Shown here: one piece after another, positions 18,921 to 28,585 of the stretch
How the letters are laid out: each line of letters starts with the position of its first letter
How positions within the stretch are numbered: position 1 is the stretch's first letter
NCBI RefSeq assembly: GCF_003435375.1
Contig: NZ_QWGL01000015.1
Span: 1 to 64,000 of the forward strand
Direction: 5' to 3'
DNA: 64,000 nucleotides
Source of the DNA: Clostridium sp. AM34-11AC
GTDB lineage: Bacteria; Bacillota; Clostridia; Lachnospirales; Lachnospiraceae
The notes under the pieces: generated by a model
The model's input: the letters and a program-made list of their open reading frames with translations, nothing else
What the model was told of the DNA's origin: nothing
Database searches by the model: none
Program-made: the position numbers and the translations under genes

Positions 18921-19010
18921 CATGATGGTTAGAAAAAACTAACCGAAATACTGGCTGGCATTTCCTAAACATGTGCAGGTGGTTGATTTCGCAGGTGGAC
19001 AGATCAATAG

Positions 19011-20378
<1,368 letters not shown>

Positions 20379-20439
20379 GACAGATTTATAATATAAAATA
20401 GATATTCTCCAACTAAAACTTAAGGTATGATTGCACGAA

Positions 20440-20480
20440 GAGATCCCCGACGGCTGATGAGGCTATTGGGGGTCTTTTTA
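20440..20480 (+). terminator. Terminator after eno
   Basis: GATCCCC at 20442-20448 pairs with GGGGGTC at 20468-20474 (one G-U pair), followed by TTTTTA. Confidence 0.7.
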
Positions 20481-20527
20481 TGGTGTGAACCCGAAAATCG
20501 CAGCCGATAGAGTACCTTGTAGGTTTA

Positions 20528-20673
20528 CAGTTACTGTACACGGGTAGGAATTTTCTGAACTGAAAATTCCGTACAATACAGTGGTGGTAGTGGATTTTGC
20601 CGATTCGGAATGCGAAGCATCGGCAAAATCCTGTTACAGTGCGCGGGCATGGAGTGCCCGTGTACTGTAACAG
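20528..20673. mobile_element. Palindromic MITE-like element, copy 1
   Basis: This 146-base element has inverted ends (CAGTTACTGTACACGGG and CCCGTGTACTGTAACAG, one mismatch in the shared 15). It contains three further perfect or near-perfect hairpins: a 9-bp stem around 20548-20571, a 13-bp stem GGATTTTGCCGAT/ATCGGCAAAATCC around 20592-20631, and CGGGCA/TGCCCG near the right end. It has no coding capacity. A second, nearly identical copy is at 55743-55886 and a left-end fragment is at 28586-28623. Confidence 0.75.
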
Positions 20674-20915
20674 TTTACAGGATTTTAATAATATTTTATG
20701 GTCTGGTCCATTGTCTTATTGAAAGGAATATGTTATCTTAGAGCCAGATATAAAGATCAATGTCTTTATTATCTCAGGCAAAGTTTCTATACATCTAAAA
20801 TTCTAAATTTCTTAGCTGAAAACAGCATCTGATGGCTCTTTGCTAAACACCCAATGAAAACAAGCAGGGAGGAATCGGAAAGATCTTCCTGCCGCACACA
20901 GGAAAGGAAGATTGA

Positions 20916-21797
20916 ATGAAAGAAAATGGACAGAAACTTGCGTCCTTCAAGGATGCAGGAGTGAATCTGAGTGATTTTGCACTGTTTCTATCGGTGATGA
21001 AGTATCCAGAAGCACATGAAAGCGTACTCAGTATTATCATGGATGAACCGGGCTTGAAATTGGCGCGGGTCCATGTAGAAGAGGTCGTTCTAAATGCCAT
21101 AGGAAAAAGGGCAATTCGGCTGGATGCGTGGGCAGAGTCGGAAGACGAGCGCTAATTTGTGACAGAGATGCAGAATGACACCCAGAATGATGATGTTCGC
21201 AGGAGATCCAGATTTTATCAGGGCCTACTGGATACACCGATTCTGAAGGCGGGGAAGAAGACGAAATACCGGGAATTACCGTCCACGATCGTCACATTTA
21301 TTACTCAGGAGGATATTTTCGGACTGGACCGGGCAATGTATACATTTACAGAGCAGTGTGAAGAGATACAGGGACTTCATCTGGGTGATGGAACAAAAAA
21401 GATTTTTTTAAATATGTCCAGTAAAAATGGACGGGCAGAACTGGTCAGTCTGCTGCAATATATGAAAAAGAGTGAACTTGACAATCCGGAGATCCTGGTT
21501 CGGGATGAGAGAATTATGAATCTGAACCGGATCGTAGAAGAAGTCAAGAAATCGGAAGAGTGGGAGGATGTCAGGATGAGCATTTATTCGGTTGGAGTAG
21601 AAGATGGAATAGAACGAGGGGAACATCAGGCAACACTTGAAATGATTTTACGTTTGCTAAAAGAAAAAGGAAGAGTATCAGCGACTCTTGAAAAGAAAAT
21701 CCGTGACGAGGAGGATAAGGAACACTTGTATTGTCTGGTAAAGTTAGCTGCGAAAGCGGGTTCTGTTAAAGAATTTGAAAAGCTGATGAATGAATAG
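20916..21797 (+). pseudogene. Rpn-family PD-(D/E)XK nuclease gene interrupted by an in-frame TAA
   Basis: Two pieces in one reading frame (20916-21155 and 21156-21797) together match the Rpn/TIGR01784 family of transposase-like recombination-promoting nucleases. The N-terminal piece ends RLDAWAESEDER, which should hold the catalytic Asp. After TAA at 21153-21155 the frame resumes with the catalytic TEMQ and then RRRSRFYQ, YTFTEQC and LGDGTKKIFLN. A single codon change (for example from TAT or TAC) explains the stop, which falls between catalytic residues. The second piece has no ribosome site at its GTG 21159. It is probably inactive unless the stop is read through or is a sequencing error. 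Confidence 0.8.
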
Positions 21798-21891
21798 TCT
21801 TACGTTGGGACGTATTTCAAATGAATCATCTTCGTTCGACTGTGATGGTTTTATTATACTATAAATACCCAAAGATAAGAAGCAGCTGGTC

Positions 21892-21929
21892 AGTAAAAAA
21901 GCAGATATATCCATACCTGCTTTTTTACT
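21892..21929. terminator. Strong bidirectional terminator
   Basis: AGTAAAAAAGCAG (21892-21904) pairs perfectly with CTGCTTTTTTACT (21917-21929). It lies between the plus-strand Rpn pseudogene and the minus-strand YwaF-like gene and can serve both. Confidence 0.85.
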
Positions 21930-21998
21930 AATATCCAAAGATCATAAAGAACCAAAGAATGGAATGGCAGATCGGTCTTTTATTTATGCGAGGAACGT

Positions 21999-22778
21999 TT
22001 AGACAAGCCGTGACGAGATTCTATGCATTAGAAATCCGCCCACTATCATTGAAAGAACATACAGCAGATTTCCACAGAAGATACCGAGCGCACAGGCAAT
22101 CTGGTGGAAAACCGGCTGCGAGGATGGGTGGAATGGGGATATGTAGAACATGTCGGCATCAGCGGTGGGACCTGCGGCGATGTTGATCACGCAGGCGATC
22201 AGGCAGCAGAGGAGAAAGAACGGGAGAATTTCCAGATAGTCCCGCCGTGTATGTCCGGCACTGCCTGACATGCAGGATAAAAGCCCCAAAAGGAGCAGGA
22301 TAAAATGCCAGATAAACCCGTGCAGCGTCATCGTCCAGTACGGATGCATGAGCCCCGGTGGAACGGCCAGAGCCATGATTCCACCAAGCAGACCGAAGTC
22401 CTGGAGAAAAGTTGCGGCGCGGCGGAGTGTCTGTCCGGAGCGCAGGAGCGGTGCTGCCAGGCAGATGTACATGGGGACGCTGCAGAGCTGGAATGGAAAG
22501 TACCACCAGTTGAAGTGGCTGTCAAACTCGATGACATATAAAAATGCCTGCTTATAGAGCTCCATGAGAGCGAGGAGCACCCCGCAGGAAAAGAGAATAC
22601 GGCGAAAATACGGTTCGGGAGCTGATGTGGACCGTATTTTTTTTCTGAAGATCCGGGCAAAAAAGACCGCAAGTCCTGCGCCGAACAGTGTCAGAAGAAT
22701 ATGAAAGGCGGAATAGGGCGCCGGGGGCGTCATCGGCCATGCGGTCACGCGCAGGATGGATTCGAAAAAAGCGTACAT
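21999..22778 (-). CDS. YwaF/TIGR02206 family integral membrane protein
   Basis: This 259-residue protein has about six to seven hydrophobic helices and the block FNWWYFPFQLCSVPMYICL, characteristic of the YwaF (TIGR02206) family. The function of that family is unknown. It is the only minus-strand gene between pflB and the MATE pump. The start at 22778 follows gaaggtttc on the minus strand. Confidence 0.8.
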   Translation of the reverse strand: MYAFFESILRVTAWPMTPPAPYSAFHILLTLFGAGLAVFFARIFRKKIRSTSAPEPYFRRILFSCGVLLALMELYKQAFLYVIEFDSHFNWWYFPFQLCSVPMYICLAAPLLRSGQTLRRAATFLQDFGLLGGIMALAVPPGLMHPYWTMTLHGFIWHFILLLLGLLSCMSGSAGHTRRDYLEILPFFLLCCLIACVINIAAGPTADADMFYISPFHPSSQPVFHQIACALGIFCGNLLYVLSMIVGGFLMHRISSRLV

Positions 22779-23099
22779 AAATAAAGAAACCTTCTTTCAA
22801 AGTTAAAATTCGCAGGTAAAGAAAAATATTGTATGCCGGAGTGTATACAAAGTTAAAATACGCTGTAAGATGGAAAGCGCGGTGTTGTGTTTTAAAGCAC
22901 CTGTACTGAGCTAAATATTAGTGCGGATTTCTGGTTATGTCAAATGGAATACTGTCATGCACAGGACATTGTCAAAACGGTCAGCCGGTCATTATGTATT
23001 TTCCTCCGGTCTGCGGGGCAAATACATGGAATGACTGAACACTTACTGGAAATGTCAGATGGGATATGATAAGATAAAAGAAAACTGCGGGGAGTGCGT
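22779..23099. other. Divergent intergenic region without recognised genes
   Basis: The gap holds two copies of a short word (aaagttaaaatNcgc at about 22799 and 22850) and a hairpin GTATTTtCC...GGcAAATAC near 22996-23028. I see no coding frame, and no confident promoter or operator. Confidence 0.3.
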
Positions 23100-24281
23100 A
23101 TGGTGACAGGCAGCGGAGAAAGACGGTTTCATGATCAGATATCATGGCTGATGTTTTTATTCAGCATATTTGTGATATGGGTCCACTCTTATAATGTGGA
23201 TCTGTTTTCCGGTGGGGCGCGGGATGTGATATGGAGTCTTGCGGACCGGATCGAAAATTTCGTGTCGGTGGGACTGGGACAAATCGCCGTTCCTGGCTTT
23301 TTCCTGCTGTCCTCCTACCTGTTTTTCCGGAATTTTTCTTGGGAGAAGCTGACCGGAAAATGGAAGAGCCGGGTATTCAGTGTCCTGATCCCTTATGTAG
23401 TCTGGAATATCATCTACTATCTGGGCTATATGGCAGCATCCCGGTTTCTCGCCATACGATCCGTGGTCGGACGTGACATCATTCCATTTTCCGTGCAGGA
23501 GATCTGGCGGGCAGTCTCACAGTATGCGTATGCGCCGATCTTCTGGTATCTTTATCAGCTGATCTTCCTGATCATCGTGTCACCGCTGATCTACGCACTT
23601 GTTAAGAATCGGGTGACCGGTCTTTTCTGGATCGTGGGCCTTGTATTTGCGGTTCATCTCCATCTGGATATGCGCCATCCGAATACGGACGCCCTGCTTT
23701 ACTATTCGGTTGCTGCATACTTTGCAGTCCATCGGCGCGGGCTGGTGGAGAGAAGTATGGAGGAAGAAGCAGCCGGGTGGAAGGAAGATCATGGAACGAA
23801 AGAAAAGAAAGCTGCTCCAGAGGACAAAGATGGAAATACAGCCAGTGTCATCCCGGACTATGTGAGAAGGCGCTGTTTTGCAGAAGGTCTGGCGGGAGTC
23901 GTGATCTCTGTATTTTGTTACCGGAGGATGATGGCGCCTGAAGCAGCCGTCCTCTGGACCTGCTTTTATCGTATGGCTGTGCCGATGACGTGCTGGGCCT
24001 TTGCCTGCGGAGTGCGTCTTCCGAAGATCCGTCCATGGATGCGCCAGAGCATGTTTCTTTATGCGATCCATTTTATCGTCGTACGATTCGTAAACAAAGG
24101 AACTGCCGCCGTGACGAGAAGTCTTGCAGGTACGACAACAGCCGCCGGAATCTCTCTGGTCGTCTATTTCCTGCTTCCGGCAATCGCAGTTATTGTCTCT
24201 TACATTCTCGCAAAATTCCTCGTCCGCTTCCTGCCGGGGGTGTGGAGAGTATTGTCCGGAGGGAGAAAACTGGAAGGATAG
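23100..24281 (+). CDS. Acyltransferase 3 family membrane protein
   Basis: This protein of about 393 residues has roughly ten membrane helices and resembles acyltransferase family 3 (O-acetyltransferase-like) proteins, which modify surface sugars. The early His in the family segment IFVIWVHSYN is present. A charged insert of about 45 residues (rich in E and K, near residues 220-265) divides the helices and is likely cytoplasmic. I use ATG 23100 after ggggag; a GTG two codons upstream is the alternative. The target is unknown. Confidence 0.8.
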   Translation: MVTGSGERRFHDQISWLMFLFSIFVIWVHSYNVDLFSGGARDVIWSLADRIENFVSVGLGQIAVPGFFLLSSYLFFRNFSWEKLTGKWKSRVFSVLIPYVVWNIIYYLGYMAASRFLAIRSVVGRDIIPFSVQEIWRAVSQYAYAPIFWYLYQLIFLIIVSPLIYALVKNRVTGLFWIVGLVFAVHLHLDMRHPNTDALLYYSVAAYFAVHRRGLVERSMEEEAAGWKEDHGTKEKKAAPEDKDGNTASVIPDYVRRRCFAEGLAGVVISVFCYRRMMAPEAAVLWTCFYRMAVPMTCWAFACGVRLPKIRPWMRQSMFLYAIHFIVVRFVNKGTAAVTRSLAGTTTAAGISLVVYFLLPAIAVIVSYILAKFLVRFLPGVWRVLSGGRKLEG

Positions 24282-24400
24282 GGGGGAATAAGAACTGCAG
24301 AAAATCCGTTACTGTCTGCGTACCGCATGAACAGCAGCACGTAAAATTCAAACGTTCTTTTTTGTAAAAAATGCTAATAGTATTTCGATAAGAAATCCAC

Positions 24401-24406
24401 TATACT
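24401..24406 (+). promoter_or_regulatory. Predicted -10 element for the antitoxin RNA
   Basis: TATACT at 24401-24406 lies about 32 bases upstream of the first antitoxin repeat. The -35 region is weak. Confidence 0.45.
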
Positions 24407-24438
24407 ATCAGTGAAAGAGTTAATCTTTCCTTCGCATA

Positions 24439-24542
24439 TGAGACGAGTGACGGTTCTGACTCGTCGGTAAAATAAAAAGTGACCGAGCGATGAGACGAGT
24501 GACGGTTCCGACTCGTCGGTAAAATAAAAAGTGACCGAGCGA
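24439..24542 (+). ncRNA. Type III antitoxin RNA, two 52-nt repeats (CptI-like)
   Basis: Two direct repeats of exactly 52 bases (24439-24490 and 24491-24542) differ at one base (T24457 versus C24509). Each can form a 7-bp stem GACGAGT/ACTCGTC. Its loop contains CGGT, which can pair with the downstream ACCG, giving an H-type pseudoknot as in known type III antitoxins. A terminator and then the toxin gene follow, the standard layout in which most transcripts stop after the antitoxin and a minority read into the toxin. In known systems the toxin cuts the RNA into single repeats that bind and inhibit it. Confidence 0.85.
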
Positions 24543-24553
24543 AGAATCTTTGA

Positions 24554-24577
24554 GGGAGGAGAAATCCTCCCTTTTCT
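24554..24577 (+). terminator. Terminator between antitoxin RNA and toxin gene
   Basis: GGGAGGA-GAAA-TCCTCCC followed by TTTTCT. In type III systems this partial terminator sets the ratio of antitoxin RNA to toxin mRNA. Confidence 0.9.
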
Positions 24578-24610
24578 ATACCAGTCTATTTTTCTTAGGG
24601 GATTCTTACC

Positions 24611-25519
24611 ATGAATACATCAATTGAATTTTGTATAAAGAAATTAAGCAAAAAATTTTATCAGAGGTATCCATCTAAAATGTATGAGGAAATTCTAAGT
24701 AAAGAGGATAGACCATATTCATGTCTTCTTGTTAAACAATATGGATATTTTATATGTGTACCGTTTCGGACTGAAATACGTCATAAATATGCGTATCATT
24801 TCCAAGCATCGAAAAGATCGAGAAAGCACCATTCTGGGCTGGATTTTACAAAGGCGGTAATTGTCGCCAATCAAGAATTTATAAACGAGGATATCGCTAT
24901 TGTTGATCAGGACGAATACAAAGAAGTTATATATAATATTGAAAAGATAGTAGAATCTGTGATAAAATTTGTTGATGATTATGTCGAACATATAAAAGGA
25001 ATAAAAAAGCTTCATGAAAGAGAATTTGGACGTCGATATCATTTTTCATCATTAAAATACTTTAAGAGAGAATTGGGACTTAGTCAGAAAAAAGAACCGG
25101 AGGAAGAGGATATGCTGAGAGATAACGTAAAAAAATACTATCTGGAACAGGATTACAATTGTGCGGAGACGATCTTACGATGTATTGACGAGGAATACGG
25201 GATCGGTCTTACGGAGGATGATTTCAAGCTGGTCAGTGCGTTTGGCGGCGGCATGGGATGCGGCTCCTCCTGCGGTGCATTATGCGGCGCAATGGCAGCG
25301 CTGGGACGGCTGACGGTGAAGACCCGTGCCCATGCAACCGATGGTTTTAAGGATACATGCGCGGACCTTGTAGATGAATTCCGAAAGAAGCTTGGAAACA
25401 CAGACTGCTCAGAGCTGGTAAAGATCTATAAGAAAGACGATGTACGCTGTCTGGAAACCGTCTGTCTTGCAGCAGATGTGTTTGAAGAGTTTTATAATAC
25501 ATTGATTGCAGAAAAGTGA
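24611..25519 (+). CDS. Type III toxin (CptN/ToxN-like endoribonuclease) fused to a C_GCAxxG_C_C protein
   Basis: Residues 1 to about 160 match the CptN/TenpN branch of the ToxN/AbiQ endoribonucleases: RPYSCLLVKQYGYFICVPF, SGLDFTKAVIV, IVDQDEYKEV and the C-terminal HEREFGRRYHFSSLKYF. Residues 168-302 match the C_GCAxxG_C_C family (YNCAETIL, GCGSSCGALCGAMAALG, later cysteines), a small protein of unknown, probably redox or metal-linked, role. No stop separates them. The second part keeps its own near-perfect site, GGAGG at 25099-25103 eight bases before ATG 25112, so it may also be made alone (135 residues). The first part is AT-rich and the second is not, pointing to an acquired toxin joined to a resident gene. 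Confidence 0.82.
   Translation: MNTSIEFCIKKLSKKFYQRYPSKMYEEILSKEDRPYSCLLVKQYGYFICVPFRTEIRHKYAYHFQASKRSRKHHSGLDFTKAVIVANQEFINEDIAIVDQDEYKEVIYNIEKIVESVIKFVDDYVEHIKGIKKLHEREFGRRYHFSSLKYFKRELGLSQKKEPEEEDMLRDNVKKYYLEQDYNCAETILRCIDEEYGIGLTEDDFKLVSAFGGGMGCGSSCGALCGAMAALGRLTVKTRAHATDGFKDTCADLVDEFRKKLGNTDCSELVKIYKKDDVRCLETVCLAADVFEEFYNTLIAEK
25112..25519 (+). CDS. Internal start: stand-alone C_GCAxxG_C_C family protein
   Basis: ATG 25112 in the same frame as the toxin fusion follows ccGGAGGaagaggat with ideal spacing. From here a 135-residue protein of normal length for the C_GCAxxG_C_C family would be made. It is listed separately because the resident gene probably predates the toxin insertion. Confidence 0.6.
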   Translation: MLRDNVKKYYLEQDYNCAETILRCIDEEYGIGLTEDDFKLVSAFGGGMGCGSSCGALCGAMAALGRLTVKTRAHATDGFKDTCADLVDEFRKKLGNTDCSELVKIYKKDDVRCLETVCLAADVFEEFYNTLIAEK

Positions 25520-25549
25520 AAATAACCTGGAAAATCAAGAAAAAAGCCC

Positions 25550-25597
25550 CAAAGCCTTGTAAACTGTTGATATAAACAGCTTACAGGGCTTTTTCTT
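25550..25597 (+). terminator. Terminator after the toxin-fusion gene
   Basis: AAAGCC-TGTAA-CTGTT (25551-25568) pairs with AAACAG-TTACA-GGCTTT (25574-25592) with small bulges, followed by a TTTTTCTT tract. Confidence 0.8.
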
Positions 25598-25601
25598 ATG
25601 T

Positions 25602-25640
25602 AACAGGAAATTCTGATGGGACGTCCTGTTGGACAAAAAG
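25602..25640. repeat. Short hairpin repeat (AACAGGAAATTCC family), copy 2
   Basis: AACAGGAAATTCT with a partial arm CCTGTT at 25624-25629, related to the hairpins at 18768 and 49164. Confidence 0.4.
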
Positions 25641-25713
25641 GCATTAACATACCACCAAAGATGCATCTTCTTTTTTTAATTTTAAATGTTATTAAAAAAA
25701 GAAAAAAGAAATA

Positions 25714-25742
25714 TTGACCTTTTTTTCAGATTCCTCTATACT
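25714..25742 (+). promoter_or_regulatory. Promoter of the RbsD/FucU-sialidase-MFS operon
   Basis: TTGACC (25714-25719) and TATACT (25737-25742) have a 17-base spacer. A GntR-type operator candidate follows at 25764. Confidence 0.65.
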
Positions 25743-25763
25743 GGTCATATAAAATAATGATGT

Positions 25764-25779
25764 TATATAACGTATTTAG
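25764..25779 (+). promoter_or_regulatory. Candidate GntR operator, RbsD-sialidase-MFS operon
   Basis: TATATAACGTATTTAG begins with the half-site TATATAAC shared with 44188-44203 and includes the palindrome GTTATATAAC (25762-25771). It sits just after the predicted start of transcription. The right half is degenerate. Confidence 0.45.
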
Positions 25780-25795
25780 CGAAAGGAGAAATTAA

Positions 25796-26236
25796 ATGAT
25801 TAAACACACGGTGATCAATGCGGAGCTTGGATATGCGCTGGCGACAGCGAGACATAAGGATGCGATCGTGATCTGTGACGCGAATATGCCAATTCCGGAT
25901 GGATGTAATGTGATCGATGTCTCTCTCGTGCGGGGAGTTCCGACGCTGGTGCAGACGATGTGCGCGATCCTGAATGATCTGGTTGCGGAGCGCTATGAAG
26001 TATTTGAGCTGATGCCGCAGTACAATGATGCGATGTATCAGAAGATCCAGTCTCTCGTGCCTCAGCTTCCGGGCGGAACGATCAGCCAGGAGCGCCTGAT
26101 GGAGATAATGAAAAATGCTAAGGCAGTAGTGCGGACTGGAGATTTTGGCAGCTGCTGTACAATGGTTTTATATTCCACGTCCGGAAGGGACAAGTATGTA
26201 ACACAGTTTAACTGTGATTTTCCAATGCAGGAGTAA
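25796..26236 (+). CDS. RbsD/FucU family sugar mutarotase
   Basis: This 146-residue protein belongs to the RbsD/FucU family of sugar pyranase/mutarotases, which interconvert ring forms of free sugars in the cytoplasm. The family pattern of N-terminal His (IKHTVINAELGYALA), ARHKDAIVICDANMPIP and a C-terminal RTGDFGSCCTMVLY is present. It is the first gene of an operon with a sialidase-like enzyme and an MFS transporter. A decayed copy of its start is at 28723-28815. Whether it acts on ribose, fucose or another sugar cannot be decided here. Confidence 0.88.
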   Translation: MIKHTVINAELGYALATARHKDAIVICDANMPIPDGCNVIDVSLVRGVPTLVQTMCAILNDLVAERYEVFELMPQYNDAMYQKIQSLVPQLPGGTISQERLMEIMKNAKAVVRTGDFGSCCTMVLYSTSGRDKYVTQFNCDFPMQE

Positions 26237-26250
26237 AGTGGGGAGGAAAA

Positions 26251-27345
26251 ATGATGGCGGAGAAGACTTGTGTTAAGGTTTTGGTGGAGGAAAATGGGGA
26301 ACATGGCTTTGACTCTTACCGTGTCCCGGGAATCGTTACGGCTTCCAACGGGGATCTGCTTCTGGCATATGAGGGCAGGGAAGCCGGAGGAAACCGCAGA
26401 ACTTTATTCTTCAGGAGATATCAGATAAAGGACGGACAGCCGCAGCCCGCAGGAGAGCGGATCACAATGGTATCACCGAAAGGAGAAGAACTTCTTCATA
26501 ATCCTTTACTGATCGCAGCACCGGAGGGAAGAGTATATTTCTTCTGGTGTCAGGACTATCAAAGATTGTTTCTCAGGGAAAGCCGTGATAATGGGGAAAC
26601 CTTTGGAGAGGAGCGTGAGCTGACATCTCTGATCGACGGTTTCCGAAAGGAATGGCCGGTGACGCTGTGGGCCATTGCTCCGGGACATGGAATCTGCAAA
26701 AAAGACGGAACCCTGATACTGCCGCTGTGGCTGAGCCGTGGAGAGAATGCGCACCTCCCGGCCTGCTTTGCCTGCCTTTCCAGCGATGACTGGGGTGGGA
26801 CGTGGCACTGCAGCAATACGGTTCCAGCGGAGAATGGAATCGGTGATCCAACCGAGAGCTCCGTGGCGGAGCGGAGCGACGGAACTCTGCTTGCCACCAT
26901 GCGCCATGAGATCCCGGGAGTGCGGAGAAGAGCGTTCTGTGAGAGCAGAAAAACGGAGAAAGGACAGGATGCGGTCCGGTGGGGAGCACCATGGCTGAAC
27001 GAAAAACTTCCGGATCCGATCTGCGGCGGAGCGCTGCTTGCACTTCCAGACGGACAGATGGCTTTTGTCAACTGCGCTTACGGAGATGAACCGGCACTGG
27101 AGCGCCAGAAAAACGGCGAGGCGGTCCGGTGGAGTCTTGACGCCCGTCAGAAACTGACGATCCGCATCAGTGCAGATGATGGAAAAAACTGGGACGATGG
27201 TTTCCTTCTGGCAGAAGAGGGCGGGGCGTCTGACCTGGCGGGAACAGGTCCGGTGTACTGCTTCTATGAAGAAGGATGGCAGGACGGTAACTGTATTTTT
27301 AACAGGAGGTTACTGCTGGCATCTGTTCCATTGGAAGTTTTATGA
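26251..27345 (+). CDS. Sialidase family (BNR repeat) protein, cytoplasmic
   Basis: This 364-residue six-bladed propeller protein of the exo-sialidase type has a YRVPGIV segment in place of the classic FRIP motif and Asp boxes SRDNGETF, SSDDWGGTW and SADDGKNW. It lacks a signal peptide, so it should act on an imported substrate. It lies 14 bases after the RbsD/FucU gene and overlaps the MFS gene by four bases. True sialidase activity is uncertain, because the same fold hydrolyses other sugar conjugates. A better ribosome site may favour the second Met (26254). Confidence 0.75.
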   Translation: MMAEKTCVKVLVEENGEHGFDSYRVPGIVTASNGDLLLAYEGREAGGNRRTLFFRRYQIKDGQPQPAGERITMVSPKGEELLHNPLLIAAPEGRVYFFWCQDYQRLFLRESRDNGETFGEERELTSLIDGFRKEWPVTLWAIAPGHGICKKDGTLILPLWLSRGENAHLPACFACLSSDDWGGTWHCSNTVPAENGIGDPTESSVAERSDGTLLATMRHEIPGVRRRAFCESRKTEKGQDAVRWGAPWLNEKLPDPICGGALLALPDGQMAFVNCAYGDEPALERQKNGEAVRWSLDARQKLTIRISADDGKNWDDGFLLAEEGGASDLAGTGPVYCFYEEGWQDGNCIFNRRLLLASVPLEVL

Positions 27346-28568
27346 TGAGACGCGAGAGGGCCGCTGGAATAAACAGCGGCTCTCACTATACGGTTCTGTT
27401 TTTTTCTGCATACTTTATTTACTATGCCGCATACTGCATATTTTCCAGCTATACGGTCCTGTTTTTGACGGAACGCGCCTACAGCGCCACGGTCTGCGGA
27501 ATCATCACCAGCCTGACATTTCTGGCAAATCTTCTGATGGAGCCGGTGGGCGGTTATATCACGGACACATTTCTTCCAACAAGGCGGTATCTTCTTCTGC
27601 TTATCGGAATGATCTCAGCGCTGTGTATCTTCTGTACAAAATATATGGACCAGCCCTGGATCATGCTTCCTGGGATGGTCCTGTCTGCCGGGATCGTTTA
27701 TCCGTTCAGTCAGCTGATGGATGCCTGGGTCAATATCAGCCGGGAAAAACAGCCGGATCTGATCTACAGCCGGGTTCGTGCCGGCGGGTCCATCGGGTAT
27801 GCGGTGATGTCGGTGATTGGTGGATATTATTTTAAACACAGAGGCTGGGATGACTATTTTCTCGTACAAATGGTGATATTTCTCTTCATGATCCCATGTC
27901 TCCTTCTTCTTCCAGATACCAGTCTCGGGAATCGCCGGAAACAGGAGGAGAAAGAGAAAAGTCTCTCCTTTTTCCAGGCATTTCATACTCTGGTGCAGAA
28001 CCGTCGTTTTCTGTTCTGGCTGGGGATCATCACATTTTACTGGTTCAGCCACCGTCTGGTGGGAAGCTTTCTCTCCCTAATCATCGTGGAACTGGGCGGA
28101 GATGCGGAGACATATGGAAATGTCTGTGGGGCAGGAGCGGCAGTGGAGTTTGCAGGTCTTATGCTGCTGGCTTTTGCATGGAAAAAGAAGAATTCCCATG
28201 CCCTTTTGGGAATGGCGATCGCTCTGATCACAAATCTCCTCAGACCGCTCTGCTTTCAGCTGTTTTCCAGTACATGGGCCCTTTATCTGGGGCAGATGCT
28301 GCAGTGTGCCAGTTTTGCGTTCTACATGAGTGTCAGCGTGGAGTGCTTTGCGGAGGCAGCGGATGAGCGCCTGCGCAGCTTCAGTATTTCAATGGGACTG
28401 ACCGTCAGCAGTGTGGTGGGAACAGTCCTTGCAAACCTGGTGGGAGGCAGACTGTGTGATATGTTCTATCCAGGGATCCTGATTCTGGTTAGCTTTGCTC
28501 TGGGATTCCTGAATTCAGCTGTATTTTTTGCAGAACGGTTATACCACAGTATGGAAAAACATGGCTGA
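27342..28568 (+). CDS. Major facilitator superfamily transporter
   Basis: This 408-residue protein has about twelve membrane helices and a short charged central loop (near residues 195-215, RKQEEKEKS). It resembles sugar:proton symporters and nucleoside or oligosaccharide porters of the MFS. The start overlaps the sialidase stop (ATGA), so the two are coupled. It probably imports the sialidase substrate. Confidence 0.85.
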   Translation: MMRRERAAGINSGSHYTVLFFSAYFIYYAAYCIFSSYTVLFLTERAYSATVCGIITSLTFLANLLMEPVGGYITDTFLPTRRYLLLLIGMISALCIFCTKYMDQPWIMLPGMVLSAGIVYPFSQLMDAWVNISREKQPDLIYSRVRAGGSIGYAVMSVIGGYYFKHRGWDDYFLVQMVIFLFMIPCLLLLPDTSLGNRRKQEEKEKSLSFFQAFHTLVQNRRFLFWLGIITFYWFSHRLVGSFLSLIIVELGGDAETYGNVCGAGAAVEFAGLMLLAFAWKKKNSHALLGMAIALITNLLRPLCFQLFSSTWALYLGQMLQCASFAFYMSVSVECFAEAADERLRSFSISMGLTVSSVVGTVLANLVGGRLCDMFYPGILILVSFALGFLNSAVFFAERLYHSMEKHG

Positions 28569-28585
28569 AGAATTGTAAAAATTAC

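Noticed and set aside
24439..24542. Possible CRISPR array
   Set aside because: Two directly adjoining 52-base repeats with no spacers, no cas genes, and a terminator plus toxin gene after them. This fits a type III antitoxin RNA instead.
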